A DNA stretch of 7,043 bases from Gammaproteobacteria bacterium (GTDB taxonomy: Bacteria; Pseudomonadota; Gammaproteobacteria; JABABF01): positions 1 to 7,043 of the forward strand of contig JABABF010000266.1 of assembly GCA_014238345.1 (NCBI GenBank), written 5' to 3'. Shown here in pieces: positions 1-6,769 of the stretch (position 1 is its first letter; every line of letters begins with the position of its first letter). Both the position numbers and the translations under genes were made by a program. Under the pieces are notes generated by a model that saw only the letters and a program-made list of their open reading frames with translations, was not told the DNA's origin and did not search any database.

Positions 1-27
1 AGGGTTCGAATCCCTCCCTCACCGCCA
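1..27 (+). tRNA. tRNA-Ser, 3' end only (T arm, acceptor 3' strand, CCA)
   Basis: Seen: a T loop TTCGAAT flanked by AGGG and CCCT, then CCTCACC, a discriminator G and an encoded CCA ending at base 27. The acceptor strand CCTCACC would pair with a 5' GGTGAGG. Known: that acceptor stem with discriminator G73 and encoded CCA occurs in E. coli tRNA-Ser of the GCU and GGA types. The anticodon and the long variable arm lie left of the window, so the isotype is inferred from the acceptor stem alone and the anticodon cannot be given. The gene is cut by the window edge, not degenerate. It converges with the dioxygenase genes on the other strand. Confidence 0.85.
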
Positions 28-148
28 TCAGCTGAAGGGCTGTCCAAATAACGCACTCCGCCCACTCTCTAGCCCTCAGAGATTGAAGATGACAGCTTGG
101 ATCGTCAGCTTTTAGTGCACCCTTGATCTGTGCTCTGACCGGGCTGCA

Positions 149-760
149 TTAGAAAAACAGTCCCACACTGGGGCCAGTGATGACATCCCAGTCCAACAGC
201 ACTTCGCGCCGACGGATACGCAGGCTGTCGCCCACGGCTAATAGTTGATCTTCGCGCTGACCGGTATAGGCATCGCGCCGCCCGTGGCGGTGGTAGTAGA
301 GCAACAAATTGCTACGCACTGAGTGCAAGTTGCCGTCTGCGCTGTGCTCGCTTCCGAGCCACTCAATATTGGTGACAAATCGACGGGTAAAGGGTGGGGG
401 ATTATCGCTCCAAGAAATGCTTTTTTTGGCGCGGTCGGCTCGCAACAACAATTGCAAATGATTCTCATCACGCAATGGATTGTCGCGCCCGCCGATCCCG
501 ACGGTTTCATGGGCTATGGCATGTGCTGTGCTGGCATCCTCATCGCCAGATTGCCGCTGGGCGGCGGGCACAAAGCGGTTGAGTAGCACATAGCGTATCG
601 CTTGATCGAGCACTTCCAACCATTCCATATAACGGCGCTCGTCGAGCAATCGCGCCTCACGATAGAAGAATCGCTCTAAGTCGCTACGAGAAAGCGGCTC
701 TGGCTCTGGGGGGGACACGGCACCAGCTGCGCTGTTCACCGCCTTAGAGACTCTCGCCAT
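149..760 (-). CDS. Aromatic-ring-hydroxylating dioxygenase, beta (small) subunit
   Basis: Probable small subunit of a Rieske-type ring-hydroxylating oxygenase, a cytoplasmic protein that packs against the alpha subunit (typically alpha3beta3) and has no metal site of its own. Family signs seen: a helical start with DLERFFYREARLLDERRY and EWL at residues 27-48, typical of the NTF2/SnoaL-like beta fold; WSDNPP at 117-122 followed by TRRFVTNIEW at 125-134, matching the usual conserved block; and a hydrophobic end GLFF. The product is 203 aa, slightly long because of a Pro/Glu-rich, probably disordered extension over residues 10-25. I chose the ATG at 760, which overlaps the end of the alpha gene by 17 bp. 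It has no well-spaced ribosome binding site, so translation is probably coupled to alpha. An in-frame GTG at 739, just past the alpha stop, is an alternative start. The substrate cannot be told. Confidence 0.85.
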   Translation of the reverse strand: MARVSKAVNSAAGAVSPPEPEPLSRSDLERFFYREARLLDERRYMEWLEVLDQAIRYVLLNRFVPAAQRQSGDEDASTAHAIAHETVGIGGRDNPLRDENHLQLLLRADRAKKSISWSDNPPPFTRRFVTNIEWLGSEHSADGNLHSVRSNLLLYYHRHGRRDAYTGQREDQLLAVGDSLRIRRREVLLDWDVITGPSVGLFF

Positions 761-2021
761 GCCTGAGATCAGCACGCCAGCGCTGGTAAAAGCCTCGCGC
801 ATAGTGTTCGTTGTAACAGCTGCCCACATCGCCGGGCAGATCGGGGTGGCGCCGCTCCTCGCCACTGCCCAAGCCATAGTAATAGGGGTGATCCCGCAAC
901 ACCTCAATGCGACTGCCGACAAACTGTTGCATCCAGGCATCGCTGTCCTCCTGCTCCAGCGTACCGCCAGGGCCAAAGAAGAAACTGTACTGCTTGCGCA
1001 ATCCGATGCGAACCTCTTCTGGTGCCTCGCGCGGTGCCACCCACCAGGACCACAGCTCCACCTTGCCGGGCGCACGTGGGTGAGCGACACGCAAAGTGGC
1101 ATTAGAGCAGATAATAGACAGGTTCGGATACACGCCCAGCGTCAATGGTTTGACGCGAGCGTGGCGCGGTGACAAGCGCTCGGCCAATTGGCGTTGCACA
1201 TCTAACAGGTATTCTTGCAACAGTGGATTTGTCTCCATCACGCCCTCTAAACCCCACGCACGCTGTTCATCAGAACTGCTCTCTGGCATATAGCGCACGG
1301 CGGCTCCGTGACCCGGGGATGTCACGGTCGTCAGGCCATAATCTTCGACTTCCTTGACACCTTGGACACCGCCGATCAAGGCTCCGTGCAGAAATGGTGC
1401 ATGACCAGCATCGCCGAGTTGGTTTTCCACCGGCAATTTCCAATTGCTGTGTAGCAACCATTTGTGCGGTGGGCCAATCAACTCAATACCGCCGGGAAAA
1501 CGCTGCAAAAAAACTTCCAGATAGAACTTCATATCACCGAGGTAATCATCCAGTGAGGGCGCTTCGGGGTCTAGACAGGCAAATAACAGCCCTTCGTATT
1601 CAGCAACGCGCGGCACCGCCACTAAACCCAACTCGGTGAAATCGGGCAGTTTCTCCAGAGCGCGGCGCTGAGGTACCTGGGCCAGTGTGCCGTCAACCGT
1701 ATAAGTCCAACCATGATAGGGACAGACGAAGAACTTGGTATTGCCCTGATCGTGTCGGCATACCGGCAGGCCGCGATGCGAACAGCTATTGATGCTGACA
1801 TGCACTGCTCCGTCCTCGCCACAGGCGACAATGACTGGGGTCTCTCCCATAAAGGTGCAGAAATAATCGCCGGGCTTGGACACCTGATCGCGGTGACACA
1901 AGAACAGCCAGTTGCGCGAAAAAATCTGATTTTGCTCTAAATCGTAAACCGCCTGATCACTAAAGACGCGCCGACTGATATGGCAACCATCGTCGCTGAC
2001 CAATTGCGATAACTGCTCCAT
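744..2021 (-). CDS. Aromatic-ring-hydroxylating dioxygenase, alpha (large, catalytic) subunit
   Basis: Catalytic subunit of a Rieske non-haem iron oxygenase, which uses O2 and electrons from a ferredoxin or reductase to hydroxylate aromatic rings. The product is 425 aa, normal for the family. N-terminal Rieske domain: C80-S-H82 and C100-P-Y-H103 bind the 2Fe-2S cluster, with 17 residues between. C-terminal catalytic domain: NWK near residue 193, then EN..GDAGH with D204, H207 and H212, and later EQED with D359, giving the 2-His-1-carboxylate iron site plus the bridging aspartate that carries electrons between subunits. The numbering nearly coincides with naphthalene dioxygenase (D205, H208, H213, D362). 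The open frame extends upstream into tatD, but the ATG at 2021 is preferred because it is preceded by the G-rich GGGTGGGG and starts a normal family N-terminus. The gene lies 73 bp after tatD and overlaps beta by 17 bp. No electron-transfer partner is encoded in the window. The substrate is unknown. Confidence 0.92.
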   Translation of the reverse strand: MEQLSQLVSDDGCHISRRVFSDQAVYDLEQNQIFSRNWLFLCHRDQVSKPGDYFCTFMGETPVIVACGEDGAVHVSINSCSHRGLPVCRHDQGNTKFFVCPYHGWTYTVDGTLAQVPQRRALEKLPDFTELGLVAVPRVAEYEGLLFACLDPEAPSLDDYLGDMKFYLEVFLQRFPGGIELIGPPHKWLLHSNWKLPVENQLGDAGHAPFLHGALIGGVQGVKEVEDYGLTTVTSPGHGAAVRYMPESSSDEQRAWGLEGVMETNPLLQEYLLDVQRQLAERLSPRHARVKPLTLGVYPNLSIICSNATLRVAHPRAPGKVELWSWWVAPREAPEEVRIGLRKQYSFFFGPGGTLEQEDSDAWMQQFVGSRIEVLRDHPYYYGLGSGEERRHPDLPGDVGSCYNEHYARGFYQRWRADLRHGESL

Positions 2022-2094
2022 GTCCCCACCCAGCCACTCTATATTCTGGCGCAGGCGCAGGATAACACAATCCGACGTGACTAGACTACAGGAC

Positions 2095-2919
2095 TCAATG
2101 TGCCACCTCCAAACCGAAGAAGCGCTCAGCAGTGGCACAGGTCTGCGCTGCCAGTTCCGCCGCCGGACGCTGAACGGCAGCTGCCACTGCACGCAGGATA
2201 TGGGGCAGGGCGCAGGGCTCATTGCGACCGGATTTAGCCACCTCAGCGGGTGGGAGGTCGCGTGGTATCAGGTAGGGGGCATCGGTCTCAATCATCAGGC
2301 GATGGTGTGGAATTTCGCGCACCAAGGCAGCGAGGTGCCCACCGCGCCGCTCATCGCACAGCCAACCCGTCAAGCCAATATGCAATCCCAGATCTAAATA
2401 GTCAAACAGCGCCTTGCGGTTGCCGGTGAAGCAGTGGATCACAGCGCTTCCCAACTGGTCTCGGTGAGCGCGCAATAGTTCAACCATTTGCCGGGTAGCC
2501 GCGCGCTCGTGTAGAAATAGTGGCAAACCAGTATCGTGTGCTAATTCCAACTGCCGCTCCAATGCCAGTTGTTGCTGTGCCGGTGGTGCCAGATTGCGGT
2601 GGAAATCCAAGCCAGCCTCGCCGATGGCCAATACTTCGCGCTCCCCCGCCAGAGCGCGCAACTGTTCGATGACAGCTGTGCTGTAATCGCCTGCACAGTG
2701 TGGATGCAGACCAGCCGTGGCGTAGAGGTAACCGGGCTCGGCGCGCGCCAGTTCCAAGGCCGCCTCGCTACTGGCCAGATCCGCGCCTGTCACTACGATC
2801 CCCGCAACACCGCAAGCTCGTGCCCGCTGCAAGACCTGAGCCAAATCCCCGGCAAACGCTCGGTGACTGAGATTGGCGCCGATATCAATCAGCGCTGAGG
2901 GCGCATCTGTTGCCGCCAT
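2095..2919 (-). CDS. tatD: TatD family metal-dependent deoxyribonuclease
   Basis: A TIM-barrel metal-dependent hydrolase of 274 aa. Known: E. coli TatD is a cytoplasmic 3'-5' exonuclease acting on DNA and linked to repair of oxidative damage; the name came from the tat operon, though it is not part of the translocase. Seen: the start IDIGANL (11-17) instead of the DxHxH metal motif of the YcfH/YjjV paralogues, as in E. coli TatD itself; LHPH (71-74); GEAGLDF with E101; LHE with H137; HCFTG with H162; TGWLCDERRG (184-193); ETDAPYL with D213; and RNEP (232-235). These blocks match TatD proper closely. The ATG at 2919 is preceded by AGGGAGG four bases upstream, a very good ribosome binding site. 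It is first in a probable tatD-alpha-beta run and is divergent from the small membrane protein gene. No tatABC genes are in view. Confidence 0.94.
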   Translation of the reverse strand: MAATDAPSALIDIGANLSHRAFAGDLAQVLQRARACGVAGIVVTGADLASSEAALELARAEPGYLYATAGLHPHCAGDYSTAVIEQLRALAGEREVLAIGEAGLDFHRNLAPPAQQQLALERQLELAHDTGLPLFLHERAATRQMVELLRAHRDQLGSAVIHCFTGNRKALFDYLDLGLHIGLTGWLCDERRGGHLAALVREIPHHRLMIETDAPYLIPRDLPPAEVAKSGRNEPCALPHILRAVAAAVQRPAAELAAQTCATAERFFGLEVAH

Positions 2920-2923
2920 TGTG

Positions 2924-2930
2924 CCTCCCT
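2924..2930 (-). promoter_or_regulatory. Strong ribosome binding site of tatD
   Basis: On the minus strand AGGGAGG stands four bases before the ATG at 2919. It is the strongest Shine-Dalgarno match in the window and fixes the tatD start, which also agrees with the length of E. coli TatD-type proteins. Confidence 0.8.
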
Positions 2931-2953
2931 ACAGCAAGTGCCTCAGCCAATAC

Positions 2954-2981
2954 CTTATATTATTAGATGTCATCCCCCCAA
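2954..2981 (-). promoter_or_regulatory. Candidate sigma70 promoter of tatD in the divergent intergenic region
   Basis: On the minus strand TTGGGG (2976-2981) and TATAAG (2954-2959) are separated by 16 bases. The -10 matches the consensus in five of six positions and the -35 in only three. It would start transcription near 2947, about 28 bases before the tatD start. The same AT-rich patch read on the plus strand gives TATATT (2956-2961), a possible -10 for the divergent membrane protein gene, but I see no good -35 for it. This is a consensus match by eye only. Confidence 0.35.
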
Positions 2982-3005
2982 CCAGCGTGCGTCATCAGGT
3001 CTATC

Positions 3006-3482
3006 GTGTCAGAATCCGCATGGAAGCTATTGTTGTTGCTGTTGGCGCTCGGCCTTCTAACGGCTCCGCTAATGGCTGCACTACCATCGCCCACCGAGCG
3101 GCGCCGAGGGCGTCTGCGGCAGCGCGCCATGCAACTGGGCTTGCGGGTGCGGCTAGCACAGATACCGGGCACTACAGCGAGCCATGTCCACGGTGCTGCT
3201 TATTCGTTGGAGCGTTCACGCCCCACTAAAAAGAGGGCGAGTGCCGCGCTGTGCTGGTTGCGCTCTGGCCGTCACTGGCAGTCTCGCCAAGGCGATGCTG
3301 AGCGGCGGAGCGACGATGAGCGCTTCGAGCGAGTGCTGGGGACAATGCCAGAAACGGTTCAAGCCGTAGAATGTAATTCTAGTAGTATTGTGGCCTACTG
3401 GAACGAGGTGGGTGGCGAAAGCGATGTGGATCGTATTACCAAGGCACTGTGCGCTGCTCGCGACCTTGAGCTGGACAGCTGA
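3006..3482 (+). CDS. Small membrane-anchored protein of unknown function, upstream of topA
   Basis: A 158-aa protein, not recognised by name. Seen: a hydrophobic segment at residues 8-25, rich in Leu and ending MAAL, then a strongly basic stretch PSPTERRRGRLRQR (27-40) running into an amphipathic GLRVRL (46-51), a variable polar middle, and a more ordered end with MPETVQAVE, a SIVAYWNEVGG block (127-137) and a last helix. By the positive-inside rule the basic side should face the cytoplasm; the hydrophobic part could instead be a signal peptide. I remember similar TM-plus-PSPxERR proteins beside topA in Pseudomonas, but cannot confirm this. The GTG at 3006 is preferred to the ATG at 2967: CAGG precedes it by seven bases, and the AT-rich -10-like site at 2956-2961 would start RNA at about the ATG itself. 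The ATG start would give 171 aa. The stop is 39 bp before topA. Confidence 0.7.
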   Translation: MSESAWKLLLLLLALGLLTAPLMAALPSPTERRRGRLRQRAMQLGLRVRLAQIPGTTASHVHGAAYSLERSRPTKKRASAALCWLRSGRHWQSRQGDAERRSDDERFERVLGTMPETVQAVECNSSSIVAYWNEVGGESDVDRITKALCAARDLELDS

Positions 3483-3498
3483 TATGCGCGCCTATACT
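3472..3498 (+). promoter_or_regulatory. Candidate topA promoter with a short 15-bp spacer
   Basis: TGGACA (3472-3477) and TATACT (3493-3498) each match the sigma70 consensus in five of six positions, but the spacer is only 15 bases instead of 17. Transcription would begin near 3505, giving a leader of about 17 bases that still holds the AGGA ribosome binding site of topA. The -35 lies inside the last codons of the upstream gene. Known: topA in E. coli is activated by negative supercoiling and poorly spaced promoters are often supercoiling-sensitive. Applying this here is inference. Confidence 0.4.
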
Positions 3499-3521
3499 AG
3501 TTATCAACGGACAGGACATTG

Positions 3522-6275
3522 ATGAACAAAATATTAGTAATTGTAGAATCGCCCGCCAAGGCGCGCTCCATCGGTCGCTACCTCGGTGCAGATTATGTGG
3601 TGAGATCCAGTGCTGGGCATGTGCGAGATTTGCCCACAAGTGGGGGTAGGGGTCGATCTAGCAAGGTTAAATCCACCGGAAAATTGGTTAAAAAAACCGA
3701 TCAACGCCCGCTGGCCACGCAACGATTGATACAGCGCATGGGCATCGACCCAGAACAGGATTGGCGGGCGCATTACGAAATCATCCCCGGCAAGGAAAAA
3801 ATAGTCAGCCAGCTGCGCCGCTTGGCGGCAGAGGCTGAAACCATCTATCTGGCTACTGACCGCGATAGGGAAGGTGAGGCCATCGCTTGGCATTTACAAG
3901 AATTGGTCAAACGCCCCAAGCAGCGCTACCTGCGCGTGGTGTTTAACGAGATTACCGAGCGGGCTGTGCTCGCCGCTTTTGAGCAACCCAAGCAGCTCAA
4001 TATGAATCGCGTACAGGCGCAACAAGCGCGGCGTTTTCTCGACCGCGTCGTCGGCTTCATGCTCTCGCCGTTGCTGTGGCGAAAAGTGGCGCGCGGCCTG
4101 TCGGCGGGGCGGGTTCAATCAGTGGCCGTTCGCCTACTCGTCGAACGCGAGCGGGCGATACGCGCTTTTGTCGCTGAGGAATTCTGGGAGATCAAGGTCG
4201 ATTGCGCCTCCGCTGAGGGTGAGGCGATCCGCTTAGAAATGCGTAGCGTTGATGGCACCAAGTTTCGCCCCAGCAACGAATCTCAAGTCCAGGTGGCAAT
4301 AGAGCACTTGCAGACCTGTCAATTCCAAGTCATCGAATGCAGTGCTAAGCCAGTGCGCCAACGGCCTGCCCCACCACTGATCACCTCAACACTGCAACAG
4401 GCCGCAGCCAATCGACTGGGCTTTAGTGTGCGCAAGACAATGACATTGGCACAACGGCTCTATGAGGCGGGCTTCATTACCTATATGCGCACTGATTCAA
4501 CCCAGCTCAGCAACGAGGCCATCAATGATTGCCGCGCATTTATCGCCAAGCGTTGGGGTGAGCGCTACCTGCCAGAAAAGGCGCGCCGCTACACCAGCGC
4601 CAAGAGCGCGCAAGAGGCGCACGAAGCAATCCGTCCCACCGCTGTGACGCGGGCGATGACTGATTTACCCGGCATGGAGCCAGCCGCTGCCCAACTGTAC
4701 GGTTTGATTTACAGCACTTTTGTCGCCTGTCAGATGGCACCAGCAGAGTATTTGGCAACCACCGTGCGAGTGCTGGCCACCCCAAAGGCGGATGAAGGGG
4801 AGCTAAATCAGGCAGAGAAATATGAGCTCGGTGCCAGTGGGCGCGTCATGAGTTTTGATGGTTTTACTCGCGCTTTGCCCGCCGCATCTAAAAAACGCAA
4901 CGCAGAAGAGCGCGAGCTACCGGCACTGACTCAGGGGCAAATGTTGCAACAAGTGGAACTGCTGCCGAGCCAACATTTCACTCGGCCACCACCGCGCTTC
5001 ACCGAAGCCAGTTTAGTCAAAGAGCTTGAGCAGCTCGGTATTGGTCGCCCCTCAACCTATGCCAGCACCATCGCCACAATCCAAGAGCGTGGCTACGCCG
5101 CCCTCAAAGCACGGCGCTTCCACGCCGAAAAAATTGCCGATATCGTCACCGACCGGCTCATGGAATCCTTCCAAAATTTACTGGACTACAATTTCACGGC
5201 TTTGATGGAGCAGGAGCTGGATCGTGTCGCCGAAGGTGCACTTCCGTGGCAAAAATTACTCGACAATTTTTATGCTGACTTTCGAGACAAGCTCGAACTC
5301 GCCGACCAAAAGAGTGGCGGGATGCGTAGCAATACCCCGACCACCATCGAACTGCCCTGTCCCGACTGCACACGTCCCATGCAGGTGCGCACTGCTGCTT
5401 CTGGTATTTTTCTAGGCTGTTCAGGTTACAGTGAGCCAGAGCCGGATCGTTGCCGCACGACGATCAACCTATTGAGCGAGGCCGCCGTTGCCGCTGAACT
5501 CGCCAATGCCCACATCAGTACTTCGTCGACAGAAACCGTCGCCCCTCAGCCCGCAGCTGATGCAGAAGATCTCGAGCTCAGTGAGCTGCGTGAACAACGC
5601 CGTTGCCCAAAATGCGATACGGCCACAGAGATCTACGCCATTGACAAGAAGCGGCGCCTGCTACTTTGTGGCAACAATCCAGACTGTAGTGGCTGTATTG
5701 TTGAAGAAGGTGATTTTCCCTATCCCTGTGACAGTGGGGTCACACTGAGTTGCGAGCGCTGCGGTGCCGAGATGCGGTTGCGAAAAGGTCGCTTTGGCGC
5801 ATTTTTTGGCTGCGAAGGTGCAGACTGCAAAAACACTCGAAAAGTGCTGAAAAATGGCCAACCCGCTCCACCCAAAATGATTCCAGTGCAGATGCCGGAG
5901 CTGCGTTGCGATAAGGTCGACGACCATTTTGTGTTGCGCGATGGCGCGGCGGGATTATTTCTCGCAGCGAGCCGCTTCCCAAAGAACCGAGAAACACGAG
6001 CACCCCTGGTCTCCGAGCTGCTTGCCCACCGGGATGAAATCGACCAAAAATACACTTTTTTGTTTACAGCACCCGCTGAGGATAGCGTCGGTCAACCCTT
6101 TGCCATCCGCTTCGATCGCAAGAATCAAACACAGTATTTGGCCAGCGATGGCTCTAAAGGGCGTTTTAAGGCGATCTACACCGATGGACAATGGCGAGAA
6201 CAAAAAGACACTTCACCGGCGCGCCGCCCTCGACGACATAGCGCAGCGGCTAAGCGTCCCAAAGCTGCTAGCTAA
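3522..6275 (+). CDS. topA: DNA topoisomerase I (type IA, omega protein)
   Basis: Relaxes negatively supercoiled DNA by cutting one strand and passing the other through, balancing gyrase in the nucleoid. The product is 917 aa (E. coli 865). Seen in order: the Toprim domain starting NKILVIVESPAKA with catalytic E9 and TDRDREGEAIAW with D113, D115 and E117; the RVVGF..SPLLW region (175-186); the active-site ITYMRTDST with nucleophile Y321 and R323; and PPRFTEASLVKELE..GIGRPSTY (490-513). C-terminal zinc fingers use C613/C616/C633/C644, C695/C698/C716/C722 and C744/C747/C764/C769. Two further C-terminal ribbon-like repeats and a basic tail ending RRPRRHSAAAKRPKAAS follow, as in gammaproteobacterial TopA. 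I chose the ATG at 3522 because AGGA lies five bases before it; the adjacent in-frame TTG at 3519 is too close to that site. All catalytic residues are intact. Confidence 0.97.
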   Translation: MNKILVIVESPAKARSIGRYLGADYVVRSSAGHVRDLPTSGGRGRSSKVKSTGKLVKKTDQRPLATQRLIQRMGIDPEQDWRAHYEIIPGKEKIVSQLRRLAAEAETIYLATDRDREGEAIAWHLQELVKRPKQRYLRVVFNEITERAVLAAFEQPKQLNMNRVQAQQARRFLDRVVGFMLSPLLWRKVARGLSAGRVQSVAVRLLVERERAIRAFVAEEFWEIKVDCASAEGEAIRLEMRSVDGTKFRPSNESQVQVAIEHLQTCQFQVIECSAKPVRQRPAPPLITSTLQQAAANRLGFSVRKTMTLAQRLYEAGFITYMRTDSTQLSNEAINDCRAFIAKRWGERYLPEKARRYTSAKSAQEAHEAIRPTAVTRAMTDLPGMEPAAAQLYGLIYSTFVACQMAPAEYLATTVRVLATPKADEGELNQAEKYELGASGRVMSFDGFTRALPAASKKRNAEERELPALTQGQMLQQVELLPSQHFTRPPPRFTEASLVKELEQLGIGRPSTYASTIATIQERGYAALKARRFHAEKIADIVTDRLMESFQNLLDYNFTALMEQELDRVAEGALPWQKLLDNFYADFRDKLELADQKSGGMRSNTPTTIELPCPDCTRPMQVRTAASGIFLGCSGYSEPEPDRCRTTINLLSEAAVAAELANAHISTSSTETVAPQPAADAEDLELSELREQRRCPKCDTATEIYAIDKKRRLLLCGNNPDCSGCIVEEGDFPYPCDSGVTLSCERCGAEMRLRKGRFGAFFGCEGADCKNTRKVLKNGQPAPPKMIPVQMPELRCDKVDDHFVLRDGAAGLFLAASRFPKNRETRAPLVSELLAHRDEIDQKYTFLFTAPAEDSVGQPFAIRFDRKNQTQYLASDGSKGRFKAIYTDGQWREQKDTSPARRPRRHSAAAKRPKAAS

Positions 6276-6282
6276 GTGTCCC

Positions 6283-6696
6283 ATGCCACGCATTCAGCCA
6301 CCGACCGATGCCCGTCTGGGCACTACCCGTCTGCTATTAGAATTAGCAGAGGATATCGGCGATAGTACTGGTGCGCTACGCTCTGCTATTATCCTGCAGC
6401 TAGCTTTGAGCTATCGCTTATTATTGAATGAGTTGAACAACAAAGATGAAGGGTACTCGAGCCCGCTTCAGATCAATGCACAGAAGTGGCATCAGCTCCA
6501 GCCAGAGCAGCTGTGTTGGCCTCGCTTAGCGACTCTTGAGCAGATGGGTTGGCTAGCGCAAATGCTCGGCGCAGAGGGCAAATTATTGGATGCCGAGCAG
6601 GCCGAAGAGTGGCCGCCGCTGGAGCTGTGTCGAGCATGGTATCGCGAGTTGTTACAGCTACGCGATGAGCTGCGCGCCGAACACGCCGAGTACTGA
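6283..6696 (+). CDS. DUF6586-like small helical protein behind topA
   Basis: A 137-aa soluble protein with no signal peptide or membrane segment, predicted to be mostly helical. Seen: TRLLLELAED (14-23), LRSAIILQLALSYRLLLNEL (28-47), then a glutamine- and tryptophan-containing middle, and a charged amphipathic last helix with YRELLQLRDELRAEHAEY (120-137). This pattern of N-terminal helices with a C-terminal (W/Y)R..L..L...LR helix resembles DUF6586 proteins, which I remember next to topA, sulA and lexA in Pseudomonas. The assignment is from memory and the first residues diverge. The gene starts 7 bp after the topA stop without a clear ribosome binding site, so it is probably co-transcribed and translationally coupled with topA. 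It ends with tandem stops TGATAA. The frame stays open far upstream inside topA, but the first start codon outside topA is the ATG at 6283. Function unknown. Confidence 0.72.
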   Translation: MPRIQPPTDARLGTTRLLLELAEDIGDSTGALRSAIILQLALSYRLLLNELNNKDEGYSSPLQINAQKWHQLQPEQLCWPRLATLEQMGWLAQMLGAEGKLLDAEQAEEWPPLELCRAWYRELLQLRDELRAEHAEY

Positions 6697-6757
6697 TAAC
6701 ACGAGGATTGGCAACGCTCCCGCCCCTCACATCGCAGACCGGGCAGAATGTGCTAAC

Positions 6758-6769
6758 ATGAGAGCTCAT
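6758..6769. repeat. Short inverted repeat ATGAG-AG-CTCAT
   Basis: A near-perfect 12-bp dyad with arms ATGAG and CTCAT around a two-base centre, in the 107-bp gap before the last gene. It is too tight to form a stable RNA hairpin, so a protein operator is more likely if it means anything. It directly follows TGCTAACAT, a weak extended -10-like sequence (6751-6759). It could be chance. Confidence 0.3.

Noticed and set aside
28..148. Short hairpins after the tRNA, such as TGAC(90-93)/GTCA(104-107) followed by GCTTTT, and TCTCT/AGAGA near 66-82
   Set aside because: Stems of only four or five pairs with large loops and no proper T run on either strand; not enough to call a terminator for the tRNA or for the dioxygenase genes.
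357..372. Near-copy of GCCACTC-ATATT also present at about 2033-2045
   Set aside because: A 13-base match with one difference, one inside beta and one before alpha; single pair, no flanking similarity, most likely chance.
761..1102. N-terminal extension of the beta subunit inside the alpha gene
   Set aside because: The extra 114 residues lie wholly within the alpha coding region in another frame and are low-quality, Cys/Trp/Arg-rich shadow sequence.
2038..2065. Possible promoter for the dioxygenase genes in the tatD-alpha gap (minus strand TTATCC, 16 bases, TATAGA)
   Set aside because: Only three of six and four of six matches to consensus; too weak to list, although it would fit a separate transcript for alpha and beta.
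2022..2222. N-terminal extension of the alpha subunit into tatD
   Set aside because: The extra 67 residues overlap the end of tatD, look unlike a Rieske oxygenase and lack a ribosome site; the ATG at 2021 fits the family length.
3690..3696. Run of seven A in topA as a programmed -1 frameshift site
   Set aside because: The reading phase is GTT-AAA-AAA-ACC, which does not fit the X-XXY-YYZ slippery pattern, and the frame continues intact to the normal end of TopA.
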